From positions 1-9,414 of the forward strand of contig CABUDB010000044.1 in the NCBI GenBank assembly GCA_902490245.1: a DNA stretch of 9,414 nucleotides. Direction: 5' to 3'. Within the stretch, counting starts at the first letter, position 1, and each line of letters opens with the position of its first letter. The stretch comes from an uncultured Collinsella sp. Its GTDB lineage: Bacteria; Actinomycetota; Coriobacteriia; Coriobacteriales; Coriobacteriaceae. Position numbers and translations under genes: made by a program. The notes beneath the pieces were generated by a model, which was not told the origin of the DNA, searched no databases, and saw only the letters and a program-made list of their open reading frames with translations. Below are positions 1 to 8,800 of the stretch, piece after piece.

Positions 1-48
1 GATGGCATCATTGTAGTCCGCCCACGGGAAGGCGTGTTCGTCACGCGC
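1..48 (+). other. Possible GntR-type winged-helix fragment in frame 1
   Basis: Read from base 1, the sequence gives DGIIVVRPREGVFVTRP, which resembles the wing at the end of a GntR-family DNA-binding domain (pattern G-[LIV]-[IV]-x5-7-G-x-F-V). This frame meets a TGA at 85-87. The frame that encodes the downstream membrane protein gives an unfamiliar, His/Arg/Pro-rich stretch over the same bases. The fragment is only about 16 residues long, so the family match is suggestive and not secure. It may be the end of an unrelated gene joined here by rearrangement or misassembly, or the true upstream part of the membrane gene in a shifted frame. Confidence 0.3.
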
Positions 49-593
49 CCTTCAGCCCCATCTACGGATTTGGCGCCGTGCTCATGACCATGGTGCTCAA
101 CCGCTTCTACAAAAAGAACCCCATCATCATTTTCCTGGTGAGCGCCCTGCTCGGCGCCAGCTTTGAGGTGTTCGTGGGCTGGTTTATGCAGACCGCGTTT
201 GGCGTGGTCTCGTGGAGCTACTCGCACATAACGCTGTTCGGTTTGCCCGATCCGCTCGTGGTCCTCACGGGCGGACGCACCTGCACGGGCTTCGCCTGCC
301 TGTGGGGCCTGGGCGGCCTCATCTGGATCAAGCTGCTGCTGCCGAGGCTGCTTAAGCTTATCAACAAGATCCCCTGGAAAAGCCGCTACTCGGCCACCGT
401 CATCTTTACCGTTATCATGCTGGTCGACGGCGTCATGACGCTGCAGTCGCTCGACTACTGGTACCAGCGCGTTAACGGCACGGAGCCGGACATTCCCGTC
501 GCACAGTTCTACGGAGAGCACTTCGATAACGAGTACATGGAAAACCGCTTCCAGAGCATGACCATGAGCCCCAAGGATGCGACGCGCGTGTAG
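48..593 (+). CDS. Putative ABC transporter permease, CmpB-like integral membrane protein (5' partial)
   Basis: The 3' part of a multi-pass membrane protein. Family-like sequence starts at base 48 with PFSPIYGFGAVL, the motif I associate with the putative ABC-transporter type IV (CmpB-like) family. Further matching blocks are FEVFVGWFMQ, SWSYS and LWGLGGLIWIKLLLP. Counting from the in-frame GTG at 78, hydrophobic segments lie near residues 15-37, 72-93 and 104-123, followed by a polar C-terminal tail of about 45 residues. Family members normally carry at least one more N-terminal membrane helix ahead of the PFSPIYG motif, so the GTG at 78 and the ATGs at 84 and 90 are unlikely to be true starts; none has a ribosome binding site. 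The frame stays open back to base 3, but residues before base 48 do not look like the family. The function of the family is poorly defined and no ATPase partner is present. The gene ends at a TAG, 21 bases before a terminator. Confidence 0.7.
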   Translation, partial: PFSPIYGFGAVLMTMVLNRFYKKNPIIIFLVSALLGASFEVFVGWFMQTAFGVVSWSYSHITLFGLPDPLVVLTGGRTCTGFACLWGLGGLIWIKLLLPRLLKLINKIPWKSRYSATVIFTVIMLVDGVMTLQSLDYWYQRVNGTEPDIPVAQFYGEHFDNEYMENRFQSMTMSPKDATRV

Positions 594-614
594 CGCTCAC
601 CGCGCCCAAAACGC

Positions 615-654
615 AAAATGCCCGCCGGTATCACACGTACCGGTGGGCATTTTT
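615..654. terminator. Bidirectional intrinsic terminator between convergent genes
   Basis: A 16-bp stem (615-630 with 638-653) encloses a 7-base loop. Its core is GCCCGCCGGTA pairing with TACCGGTGGGC, and the one imperfect pair (624/644) is G-U when read on the + strand. A T run follows at 650-654, and the matching A run at 615-618 gives a U tract for minus-strand transcripts. It lies 21 bases after the membrane-protein stop and about 30 bases beyond the moaE-like stop, so it can end both. Confidence 0.88.
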
Positions 655-683
655 ATAAACGATCCTTCTATCGACGCAATCCT

Positions 684-1103
684 CTATGCCTCGCGCTCGA
701 CCTCACTCACGCATTCGTTCTTGATGGTGCCAACGAGCGCCTGCAGTGCATCGACCACGTGTGGGCGAATGTCCCCGCCGATAAGCACGAGCATGATGTC
801 GTCACCTACGGCAAGCTCGCCGCTTGCCAGCCACACGCGCACATAGCCGATACCCGGCATCGCGCGCGTGGCCTCGATAGCAGACCGTACCTTTTCGGCG
901 TCGTAGTCAAAGACCATGCCGCCCACCCTGTGGCCTGGCGCCACGCCATCGGTCTCGACTCCGCGCACCTCGGCCTTGGGCGTCGCGCGCACCACACCGT
1001 TATGCGTCAGATACATCCCACAGCCTGCCGCCGAAGCATCGGCCTTGGCCTCGCGCAGCCAAGCATCAATCGAAGGCATCAATTTGCCACTCTCGAGCAT
1101 CAT
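684..1103 (-). CDS. MoaE-like protein (molybdopterin synthase large-subunit family)
   Basis: A 139-residue protein resembling the MoaE family. True MoaE is the catalytic subunit that, with thiocarboxylated MoaD, adds the dithiolene sulfurs to precursor Z in molybdenum-cofactor synthesis in the cytosol. Visible family blocks are THNGVVR (33-39), the helix and strand around YDAEKV and GYVRVW, the GELAVGDDIMLVLIGGDIR block (95-113) and the final helix containing VGTIK (124-128). K128 aligns with the first active-site lysine of E. coli MoaE (K119, from memory). The second (K126) and the preceding His of the HR pair appear replaced, and the C terminus is short. The family member may therefore be divergent or non-canonical. 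Two adjacent Met codons begin at 1103 and 1100; a GGGAG lies 2 bases before the first and 5 before the second, so 1100 is a credible alternative start, and homologues beginning at MPSIDAW (1079) are also possible. It is third in a minus-strand series after purE and the sortase. No moaD, moaA or moeA gene is in the window. Confidence 0.78.
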   Translation of the reverse strand: MMLESGKLMPSIDAWLREAKADASAAGCGMYLTHNGVVRATPKAEVRGVETDGVAPGHRVGGMVFDYDAEKVRSAIEATRAMPGIGYVRVWLASGELAVGDDIMLVLIGGDIRPHVVDALQALVGTIKNECVSEVEREA

Positions 1104-1121
1104 TTCTCCCTTACCGTCGTC

Positions 1122-1158
1122 GAGTAGCCAATTTGGAACGGGGCTTTTTTAGCTACTC
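1122..1158. repeat. Imperfect inverted repeat between the sortase and moaE-like genes
   Basis: GAGTAGC at 1122-1128 is matched by GCTACTC at 1152-1158, giving a 7-bp stem around a 23-base loop. Inside the loop, AGCC (1126-1129) can instead pair with GGCT (1142-1145), which runs straight into a T6 tract (1145-1150). That alternative looks like a weak terminator on the + strand, where no gene needs one. On the minus strand the element lies between the sortase stop and the moaE-like ribosome binding site and could affect read-through or mRNA processing. It could also be a dispersed intergenic repeat. Confidence 0.4.
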
Positions 1159-1167
1159 TCGAACAAC

Positions 1168-2172
1168 TTATTCCTCGACCGGCGTGAGCACCATGACAGC
1201 ACGCGTGTTGCTCAGCGATAACGAACGACAGGTCACAAGCGTTACGACCTTGGTTGCCGAGGCGGCGCGATCGCCCGCATCGCTCGCCACGGCAGAGGCA
1301 CCGTCGAGCATCTCGGACAGGTAGTTCTTGAGCCCGTCGTCGCCCTCAAAATTGGGCGTGCGCGCCTTGGCATACGTGTCCTCGACCACCTTGGTCGCCA
1401 GCGGTCGCAGCTTATACGTAGCATCCCGTGTGATGTAATACACAAACTCGATGCTATCGAACGTCGCCTGGTCGGTGGTGTCCGAAATCACATTGAACAT
1501 CGATCCGTCGTTCATATGGTGGCCGTAAATCGTGGTCTGCTGGTCGACCATTCCCGGCGCGGTGTCATCACTATCCAAGAAAATGGCACCGGACGCGTTA
1601 GATGTACCGTCAAACAGCGTGTTGAGGTATTTGGAGTTGTTGTTGGTCTGCACCACGGGATAGTTGATGTTGGTTCCCGGCACGTAAATCCAACCCACAA
1701 TCTCGGGGTTCGTCTGAGCAAGCGCATCAAAGTCGATAATCGGCACGCCGCTGGCGTCCTTATCGCTTACATATTGCTTCTCGATTTTCTGATACGAATC
1801 GCTCGCCTGCTTATAGCCAATCTGGGCATTAATAAAAATAGCGGCGGCGGCGACAATCAGACCGATGCCCACGATGATGAGCAAGATGGGGATAACGGAG
1901 CGGCGCTTTTTGCGCGGCGGCTCGGTATAGCTCGACGGAGCAGCGCCCGACTGTTTCGTAGAACGCGATTCTTTCTTGGCCGTATCATACGACGAAGGGC
2001 GATATGCAGCCGGCGTATCCTGGCGATGATGGGACATCGGCGTTACAGGACGCGGCGCACGCTGCTGCTGAGGAGAGGATGTCCGACCCTGCTGTGCCGC
2101 ACGGGCAGCACCCGGCTTCGACGGATCGGGAATCTGAGAAGCCTTGAATCGTTTTCCCTGATAATCGGACAT
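1168..2172 (-). CDS. Class B sortase, membrane-anchored transpeptidase
   Basis: A 334-residue sortase. The enzyme cleaves a C-terminal sorting motif on secreted proteins and joins them to the cell wall or another acceptor outside the membrane. Residues 1-90 form a long, basic, Pro/Gln/Ser-rich cytosolic tail. PRKKRR precedes one membrane helix at about 93-115, and the catalytic domain follows from about 145. The triad is visible: H218 in YGHHM, C315 in TLVTC and R324 in NTRAVMVL. The segment WIYVPGTNINYPVVQ and the helix-rich insert between YYITRD and TLVTC (about 250-310) suit class B rather than class A. The ATG start at 2172 has AAGGAG (2177-2182) four bases upstream. The gap from purE is 35 bases, so co-transcription is likely. 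Class B enzymes classically anchor haem-uptake or pilus proteins, but in this lineage the substrate cannot be read from sequence. The wall protein encoded nearby, ending in IPNTG, is an obvious candidate. Confidence 0.92.
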   Translation of the reverse strand: MSDYQGKRFKASQIPDPSKPGAARAAQQGRTSSPQQQRAPRPVTPMSHHRQDTPAAYRPSSYDTAKKESRSTKQSGAAPSSYTEPPRKKRRSVIPILLIIVGIGLIVAAAAIFINAQIGYKQASDSYQKIEKQYVSDKDASGVPIIDFDALAQTNPEIVGWIYVPGTNINYPVVQTNNNSKYLNTLFDGTSNASGAIFLDSDDTAPGMVDQQTTIYGHHMNDGSMFNVISDTTDQATFDSIEFVYYITRDATYKLRPLATKVVEDTYAKARTPNFEGDDGLKNYLSEMLDGASAVASDAGDRAASATKVVTLVTCRSLSLSNTRAVMVLTPVEE

Positions 2173-2176
2173 GGCT

Positions 2177-2182
2177 CTCCTT
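2177..2182 (-). promoter_or_regulatory. Ribosome binding site of the sortase gene
   Basis: AAGGAG read on the minus strand lies four bases before the ATG at 2172. It supports that start and keeps the long cytosolic tail as real protein. Confidence 0.75.
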
Positions 2183-2207
2183 ATACTGCGGTGAAACGGC
2201 GAAACGC

Positions 2208-2672
2208 TTAGGCGTCAGCCATCTCCTGCTTCATCTTCTCGATAACCTTGCGGTACTCGGGGTCGCAAGCACCCAGAATCTGTGTGGCATAGATGGCGGC
2301 GTTCTTGGCGCCGTTGATGGCAACGCAGGCCACGGGCACGCCCGAAGGCATCTGCACCATCGATAGCAGCGAATCCATGCCGCCCAGGTCACTCGTCTTC
2401 ATAGGCACGCCGATAACCGGCAGCGGCGTAAAGGCAGCCACGACACCACCCAAGTGAGCGGCCTTGCCGGCGGCGGCGATAATCACTTTGATACCGCGAT
2501 CGGCAGCAGTCGAAGCCCACTCGTGGACCTTCGCCGGTGTGCGGTGTGCGCTCGCAATGACGAGCTCATAGGGCACACCGAACGCCTCGAGCTCGGCGGT
2601 GCAGCCTTCCATAACGCCCAGATCGGACTTGGAGCCCATGATGATCCCGACAACCGGCTTTTGATCTGCCAT
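2208..2672 (-). CDS. purE: N5-carboxyaminoimidazole ribonucleotide mutase, PurE
   Basis: PurE, a cytosolic enzyme of de novo purine synthesis. Class I enzymes convert N5-CAIR (made by PurK) to CAIR. The 154-residue length is normal for the family. The signature blocks are all present: GIIMGSKSD near the N terminus, [43 protein letters not shown] and [16 protein letters not shown]. The final helix holds the usual Lys-rich tail. The start is placed at the ATG at 2672 because AGGAGGT (2681-2687) lies eight bases upstream. An in-frame TTG at 2678 would sit only two bases from that site. PurK and PurC are not in the window, so purE is here separated from a classical purEK cluster. It heads an apparent unit with the sortase and moaE-like genes, which are otherwise unrelated to purines. 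Confidence 0.96.
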   Translation of the reverse strand: MADQKPVVGIIMGSKSDLGVMEGCTAELEAFGVPYELVIASAHRTPAKVHEWASTAADRGIKVIIAAAGKAAHLGGVVAAFTPLPVIGVPMKTSDLGGMDSLLSMVQMPSGVPVACVAINGAKNAAIYATQILGACDPEYRKVIEKMKQEMADA

Positions 2673-2680
2673 AAACAAAG

Positions 2681-2687
2681 ACCTCCT
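2681..2687 (-). promoter_or_regulatory. Ribosome binding site fixing the purE start
   Basis: AGGAGGT on the minus strand is a near-perfect Shine-Dalgarno. Its 8-base spacing selects the ATG at 2672 over the upstream TTG at 2678. Confidence 0.85.
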
Positions 2688-2738
2688 GTTGAGAGCGGTG
2701 ACGCGGCCAATCCGCGACCCTTAACTGCAAATAATTCA

Positions 2739-2767
2739 AGTATAGCCGCCGATGCTGATGTGTTCGG
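2739..2767 (-). promoter_or_regulatory. Candidate sigma-70-type promoter for purE
   Basis: TATACT (2739-2744, minus strand) is a good -10 match. A weak -35 (CGAACA, 2762-2767) lies 17 bases upstream. The leader to the purE ATG would be about 60 bases and contains a small CGCGG/CCGCG hairpin (2702-2716). The weak -35 makes this tentative; transcription might also come from elsewhere in the 150 bases after the upstream terminator. Confidence 0.35.
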
Positions 2768-2825
2768 CGGGAGACGGAACGCTTTGCGAGATTAAGGCCG
2801 AAGGGTCGGAGCTTTCTACCTACAT

Positions 2826-2871
2826 TCAAAAAGCGTGCCCACCGTCCTTGGGTGGGACGGCGGGCACGCTT
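2826..2871 (-). terminator. Intrinsic terminator of the GH31 gene
   Basis: On the minus strand a 17-bp GC-rich stem, AAGCGTGCCCGCCGTCC pairing with GGACGGTGGGCACGCTT (one G-U pair), closes a short loop and runs into a T5 tract. It begins about 19 bases after the GH31 stop codon at 2890 and separates that transcript from purE. Confidence 0.9.
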
Positions 2872-2889
2872 GCTTAGCTGTTGCTGGGG

Positions 2890-5800
2890 CTACTTAGCCT
2901 TGCTGCGACGATGGAAGAAAGCGCCGATCGCGGCGATGATGGCGCCAAGACCACCGACGGTCGCGACGGTCGCCGCCGTCTGGTCTCCGGTATTGGGAAT
3001 CGCCGAACCGTTCTTCTTGCTGCCCTGGGCCTTGTCGCCTGCGGGCTTGCCCGCCTGGTTGCCGCCGTTCGAGCCATTGCCGGAACCCTGGTTGCCCGAG
3101 CCGCCCTGGTTGCCGGAATCGGCATCCTTGAGGCTCTCAATGGCCAGCTTGAGCTGGCTATAGGCCGCCTGGATCTGGGTGTCGGAAGCATTCTCATCAC
3201 CCAAGACGTCCTCGGCGTAGGTAATGGCATCCGTCAGGGCCTTGACAGACTCGGCCGTCTTGCCCCTGGTGTCAGTCTCCTTCGCCTGCTTGACCAGGGC
3301 CTTGAGCTGCTTCTTAGTCGGATTCTCGACCGGGACCACCGGGGTCTTCTCGAGCGCGTCGCGGGCGCTCTCGAGCGCCCTGAGCGCCTGGTCGACCTCG
3401 TCCTGCGTGGCATCCTCGTCGCTCAAGATGGCGCGGGCGCTCGCCAGGGCGTTCTCGAGCGCCGTCCAGGAGGCCTCGGTGTAGTCGCCGGCCTTGAGGT
3501 CGCCGGCGGCAAGCTCGGCATCAACCTTTTCGATCGCGGCAGTGAGATCATCCTTCGCCACCGGATCGGGGACGGCCGTACCGTAGAACTTGAGCTCCGC
3601 CATGCTGCAGTAGGCATCAACGTCGCCCCCGCCGGCGTGAATCACCTTGACGGTCACGTAGCGACCGCGCGCGGCGCCAAAGCTCATCTGTTTCCAGTCG
3701 CCACGGTCGGTGAGCACGCGGCCATCGTTGTCGAAGGCGAACGTACCCATCGACGCGGCGGTGCCCTTCTCATAACCGTCGGCAGTGTCGGAGACCAGTA
3801 TCTCGGCCTCGAAGATATCGCCGTTAGTGCCGCCGTCCTGGCGCGGCAGGAATGTAACGTCGGTGAGATCGTAGTCGCGGCCCAGGTCGACACTCAGATA
3901 CTGGGGCATACCGGTCCCATGGGCCCAGTCGCTGTGCCAAAGCGTCCGCTCGTCGCCGTCGAGAGCGTTGACGGCGTTGCTGCCCTCGTAGTCGGCCTCA
4001 CTCGAGAAGCCGGCCACCTTGACGTTCTTGCGGTTCTCGGGCGTGTTGATGAGAATCTTCTCATCAACAGGGCGCATCTTGAGGCCGTCGATTGCCTTCT
4101 CGATCTTGGCTGTGGCGTCTGCGACATCCTTCTTGCTATAGCTGCCCTGGCCGCTGTCGAGGAGCTTCTGAGCCGCCTCGACCGCAGTGGTGAGAGCTGC
4201 ATAGGAATCCTTGGTGTAGACGGACTCGCTGTAGCCCGCGGCCTTGGAAAGCGCTGCTACGAGCGCAGAGGTATCGACACCAGCCTTGACCTCGACCTCA
4301 TAGGATGCGGTCTTGGAGGGGTCGAGTACCGACGCCACCGTGATCTTTGCCTTGCCGGCCTTGTTGGCACGCAGGTAGTAGCTCACGCTATCGCCAGCCT
4401 GAACAGCGGAGACGCTTACCACAGAGGGGTCGGAGCTCTCGACCGTCACATAGGGGTAGCCAGCGCTCTCAGGCGTAGCCTTGGCGTCGACGGGCGTAAT
4501 GTCGCCTTCAAAGAACTCGGTCTGGTTCTTGCCTAGCTCGACACCCTCGATGGCCTCGACACCCTGCGTGTAGTTGAAGTTGACCTCACGCAGTGTGAGC
4601 ATCTGGTCACCCGATGCCTCAAGCGGCGTGACCTCGACCTTGGTCGCCTTCTTGCCCTTGTTCTCGGCAGAGAGGTCAAAGGCGTAGCGAGCAAGGAAGG
4701 AATCGTACTCCCCGCCCGCGAACTCTTGGGTCGAGCCATCCTCGAACGTCACGACAGCCTTGATCTTCTGCACGGTTCCGTTGCCACCGTTGCGGTTAAC
4801 GACCTCGACACTATCGAGTTTCGACGGCGTCTTAAATGCGAATGTCATCGTGGTGGGAAGCTTCACGTAACTCGGAAGCTTACCCTCGCTGTCCCAGTTG
4901 CCGCTCCAGTTCCATAGGAACTCAAAGCCGTTGTCGCCCTCGTTATTATCGAACAGCGCGTTATAGCTCTTCTGCTGGATAAGTTTCTCGACGTTGGTCC
5001 CGTCGTCGGTCGTGAGCTCATCGTTGGTCATCGTGATGTTGAAGGCATCCTGACCGTACTCGGCAACCGTTGGCTGAGGAACATCCGGCATCGTCACCGT
5101 GCCGTCGCTCGCAAACTCAAGTGCGTCGCATGCCGGACCGATGAGCCAAGATGTCGAGGGCAGTTCGACCTTGCCGGCGGTCTTGGCCTTGAGCTTGAAA
5201 CTCGCCACCGCGCCGGTACCGTTGTAGAGCTTGCCATCGCCGCGGTTGGCAAAGGCGAGATTGATAGTCTGCGTTCTGTCCGCGAACTGGACCTTCTCGC
5301 GAGACAGGTTCTCCATGCCGGCAGTCGAGCCGTCCTGCGCGATGCTCTCGGACACAAACTCGAACTGGTCGCTCTTGAAGTTGACGAGAGCGCCCAGGGC
5401 GTTGACGTTCTTGGCGTCGGCCGCATAGACATCAACGGTGATCTCATCACCGGCCTCGACCTCGGTCTTGCTCGGAATCACCGCGAGCGAACCTGCGACC
5501 TTGCCCTTTTGTTTAGTGCCGCCGTCAAGACCCGCCATGGTGAACGAGTAATCGTAGACGTCGTAAACGCCGTTATCGTTGAGGTCGGCGAAGTGGTCGC
5601 GGATCTGCGAACCGAACGTCGGGGTATCGGGCTCGCGATTCTCGAGGCCCAGATAGTTCTTCATGTTGGAGTAGTCTCCGTCGGAGATCGTGGCCTTGTT
5701 GAGGTTGGAGCCCACGGCGAAGCCATCCGTGCCGTCGGTCTTGTAGATGGCAATCTCGGACGCGGAGAAGAAATTGCCGACCGAGGCGAGCGGTGTCATG

Positions 5801-8800
5801 CGCACGTAACGGGCGGCCACGGTGCCGTCAAACGCTACCGTCTTACAATCAGCGGAACGTGCCCAATCGACCTCCTGGCTCGTCCAGTGGACGCCATCGA
5901 GACTCGTCTCAACACGCATCTTGGTCACAGTGCCGTTGCCGGCGTCATCGCGCGGATAGTACTCGAGTTTATCGAGCTTGTAAGCGCGTCCATAGTCAAC
6001 GGTAAGCGCCTTGCCCAGATCGTTGCCACCGGAGTGGAAACCGCCGTCGCCCGACTGGAACTCATGGTCGAAGGCGAGCTCGGCCTTATGGCTGCCGTAA
6101 AGTGAGCCCTCCCAGGTGATTTGCTCGGCGTCGGGGACGTTCCGCCACGGATCGAGTGCGGAGTTCGCCTCGAGCACATCGCTCCAGGCGGAGTAACCCT
6201 CGGCGTTGCGCGAACGAATCTGGTAGGTGTGCTTGCTATTGTAGGCGAGGTCGGTGTGCGTGAACTCGGCCGCATCACCCACGGCAAACACAGTGCCGTC
6301 GACCTTAAGGTCGTAGGAGGTAGCACCATCGACCTTTCCCCAGGTGAGCTTGATGCTCGTTGGGGTCGTGACGTCCTCGGGGGCAGCAAGGTTCGTGGGT
6401 GCGGAGAGGTTCTCGTTGAGGCGATCGGCTGTGAGCGTGGCGTCGGCGTTCACGAAACCGCCCAGCTCAAGCGTCTGCGCCGCTGCAGTAACATCGGTCT
6501 TCGCGAACTTGACGTAGACCTTGGGGTTCGTGGTGATCTTGGTGTTGTTAAAGCTCTCGCCCCGCTCGGCCTCGGTGCCGTCCGCATCGCTGCCGTAGTG
6601 GTTGAGGTTAGGGGTCTCGCTGTAGAAGTAGACCGCCTGGCCGGCCTCGGGGGTCGCGGTGTCAAAGGTCTCCTGCGAGTCGACCTCAACCACGTTGAGC
6701 GCGGATCCGCCGTTCTTGGCGACGACGCTCATGGGCTTGGCGGACACGTTGGCCACGAAGGTCGTGGTGCGATTGGAGTCGTAGCCGTTGTAGCCACCCT
6801 GCGAGGCTTCGGCGGTAAAGGTCGCAGTGCCGCCTGCGGCCTTGGATCTGTAGACGGTGCTCACATGCTCACCGTAGGAGATATTGTCGATCGTACCGTA
6901 GGAATCGTCCTCAGTCGTGTTGTTCTCGATGGAGGAGCCGTCGTCCTCGTACTGCGTAAAGGTGCCGTCGCCCTCGGTGGCGAAGAACTCGACGATACGC
7001 TGGCTGCGGTCGGTACCCTTGGTGTTGGTGTCGCTCACGGCCTCGGGGTTGTTGTTCTCGGCGTACATCGGCACGATAGCGTTGGCCTTCACAAACAGCG
7101 GCAGCTTCCAAAGCGGAGCCTCGTAGTTGTTGAGAACCTGGCCGCCGCGATACTGCTTACCCGAGAAGTAATCGATCCAGATGGTGGGATTCTCGTCGGT
7201 GCCGTAGTTGGGGAGGTAAATCCCATTGCGAATGTCGTTGCCGTTCTCGTCTGCCTGGGTATCCTGATACACCGGTGCCACTAGGAAGTTCTCACCGAAC
7301 ATATACTGGTACTGCGTCGAAGTGCTTGCGGCGTACTCGGAGTTGTCGGAAAGCAGCATGGCGCGGATCATGGGCAGGCCGGCATCGCCGTTACCCGTGT
7401 CGATGTTGGCCGCCGAGGCAGCACTCGTGTAGATATAGGGCATAAGCTGCGCCTTGAGCTTGAGGTAGAAGCGTGAGATGCCCGTGTAGGGATCGCCGTG
7501 TGTCATGGGCGATTTGCGGTAGGTGCCCCAACCGTCCATGTCGAGCATAGAGGGCGTGAACGTCTTCCACTGGTAGTCACGCGCAGAGATGATGGGGTCG
7601 CCGCCAAAGATGCCGTCCATGTCGGAGCCGATGTTGGGGTTGCCCGAAAGACTCTGACCGATATACGTGGGGATATGGAAGCGAATGTACTCCCAGTTAC
7701 CGCCATACTGGTCGCCGGTCCAAATGCCGCCAAAGCGCTGCGTGCCGGCCCAACCATCGAGTGTGATGATGTTGGGGCGCTTGTTGGCGCCGGTCGTCAC
7801 CGTGGCATAAGCTGTCTTGATGCCATTAAGACCAAAGGAGTAGCCAGATCCAACCCAGGCGACGTCGGTCTTAAGGGTAGAGATGCCTCCCGTCTTGACC
7901 TCGGCGTCGAAGTCGCGAAGCAGGTGCCACGGGGTCTCGGAGTTGCTGTCGGGCTCAAGGTTGGACTGGGTCCACAAGCCCGTGCTCACACCCTTGGAGT
8001 TGGCATACTCGGTGAACTTCTTAAGGTTGTCGACATTGGCACGCACAGCGTTAAGACGGTCAGCCGAGCTCGTTCCGTCGGAGTTGACGCCGCCGGTCTT
8101 GTAGTAACCGTTCTGGCCATAGCCGGCGCCATAGCCGTCGTTCGGCAGGAACCAACCGAGCGGCATGTCGTTGTCCTCGTAGTCATCGATAACCTGCCGA
8201 GCAGAGAACTGGCGGTCGAAATCGGTCGCTTTCATGTTCTCGGTATCAACCGAAGGGCCCTCACCGTTGAGCGTCTCGGCCGCAAGTGTGCCGTCGAGCT
8301 TGTAGCCCGTCGACATGCCAGACTCGTACTTAACGTCGCCCTTCTCGCTCGAGGACTTGCTGCCCTTGGTCTCCCACTTCTTTTGACCCGAGGTCGTTGA
8401 CCAGCCATCACGGTTATAGGCATTAAGATGACCAAGGTAGAACCCGTACTCGGGCAGCAGTACCGGGTTACCGGTCACCTTGTAGTAGTCCTGCAGCATC
8501 TCGGTTGCCACGTTCGAAGCGCCCTCGTTGGTCGCCACGAAGTAGTAGGCATCAAACTCATTCTCGCTGTGCAAAGTCGTGACCGTCGATGAGTCCGTGG
8601 AACCGAAGTCGTAGGAACCCTCTGCAAACGTGTTTCGGAGTACGCCGTAGCCGTCACTCGTCCAATAAAACGGGTTGGGCGAGGCAACGCCGCCATCGGT
8701 CCAGTTGTTCGTGTTGGAGATGGCGATGGTCTGGTTGGTGTGCAGGAAGCGTCCGTTCTGGGTGCCGCCGCCAAAGAAGTTCTCGGACTTCTCCTTGGCG

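Noticed and set aside
618..1127. Open + strand frame of 169 codons across the terminator and moaE-like gene
   Set aside because: It starts inside the terminator stem, has no ribosome binding site, and is antisense to a recognised family.
1516..2211. Open + strand frame of 231 codons opposite the sortase
   Set aside because: Antisense to the catalytic domain and tail of a clear sortase; Arg-rich and without family features.
2673..2678. TTG at 2678 as the purE start
   Set aside because: Only two bases separate it from AGGAGGT, while the ATG at 2672 has ideal 8-base spacing and gives the normal PurE length.
2831..2871. Terminator for a + strand gene at 2826-2871
   Set aside because: No + strand gene precedes it, the T tract follows on the minus strand, and the one imperfect pair is G-U only on the minus strand, so it belongs to the GH31 transcript.
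2881..4536. Open + strand frame of 551 codons opposite the GH31 3' end
   Set aside because: It is exactly antisense to well-recognised FIVAR, F5/8C and BIG2 modules. Its Leu/Gly/Val/Arg-rich composition is typical of a mirror frame in GC-rich DNA, and it has no recognisable domain or ribosome binding site.
6121..7284. Open + strand frame of 387 codons inside the GH31 gene
   Set aside because: Antisense to the GH31 C-terminal and Fn3 regions, with biased composition and no motif. The same holds for the + strand frames at 5509-6105 and 7498-8400.
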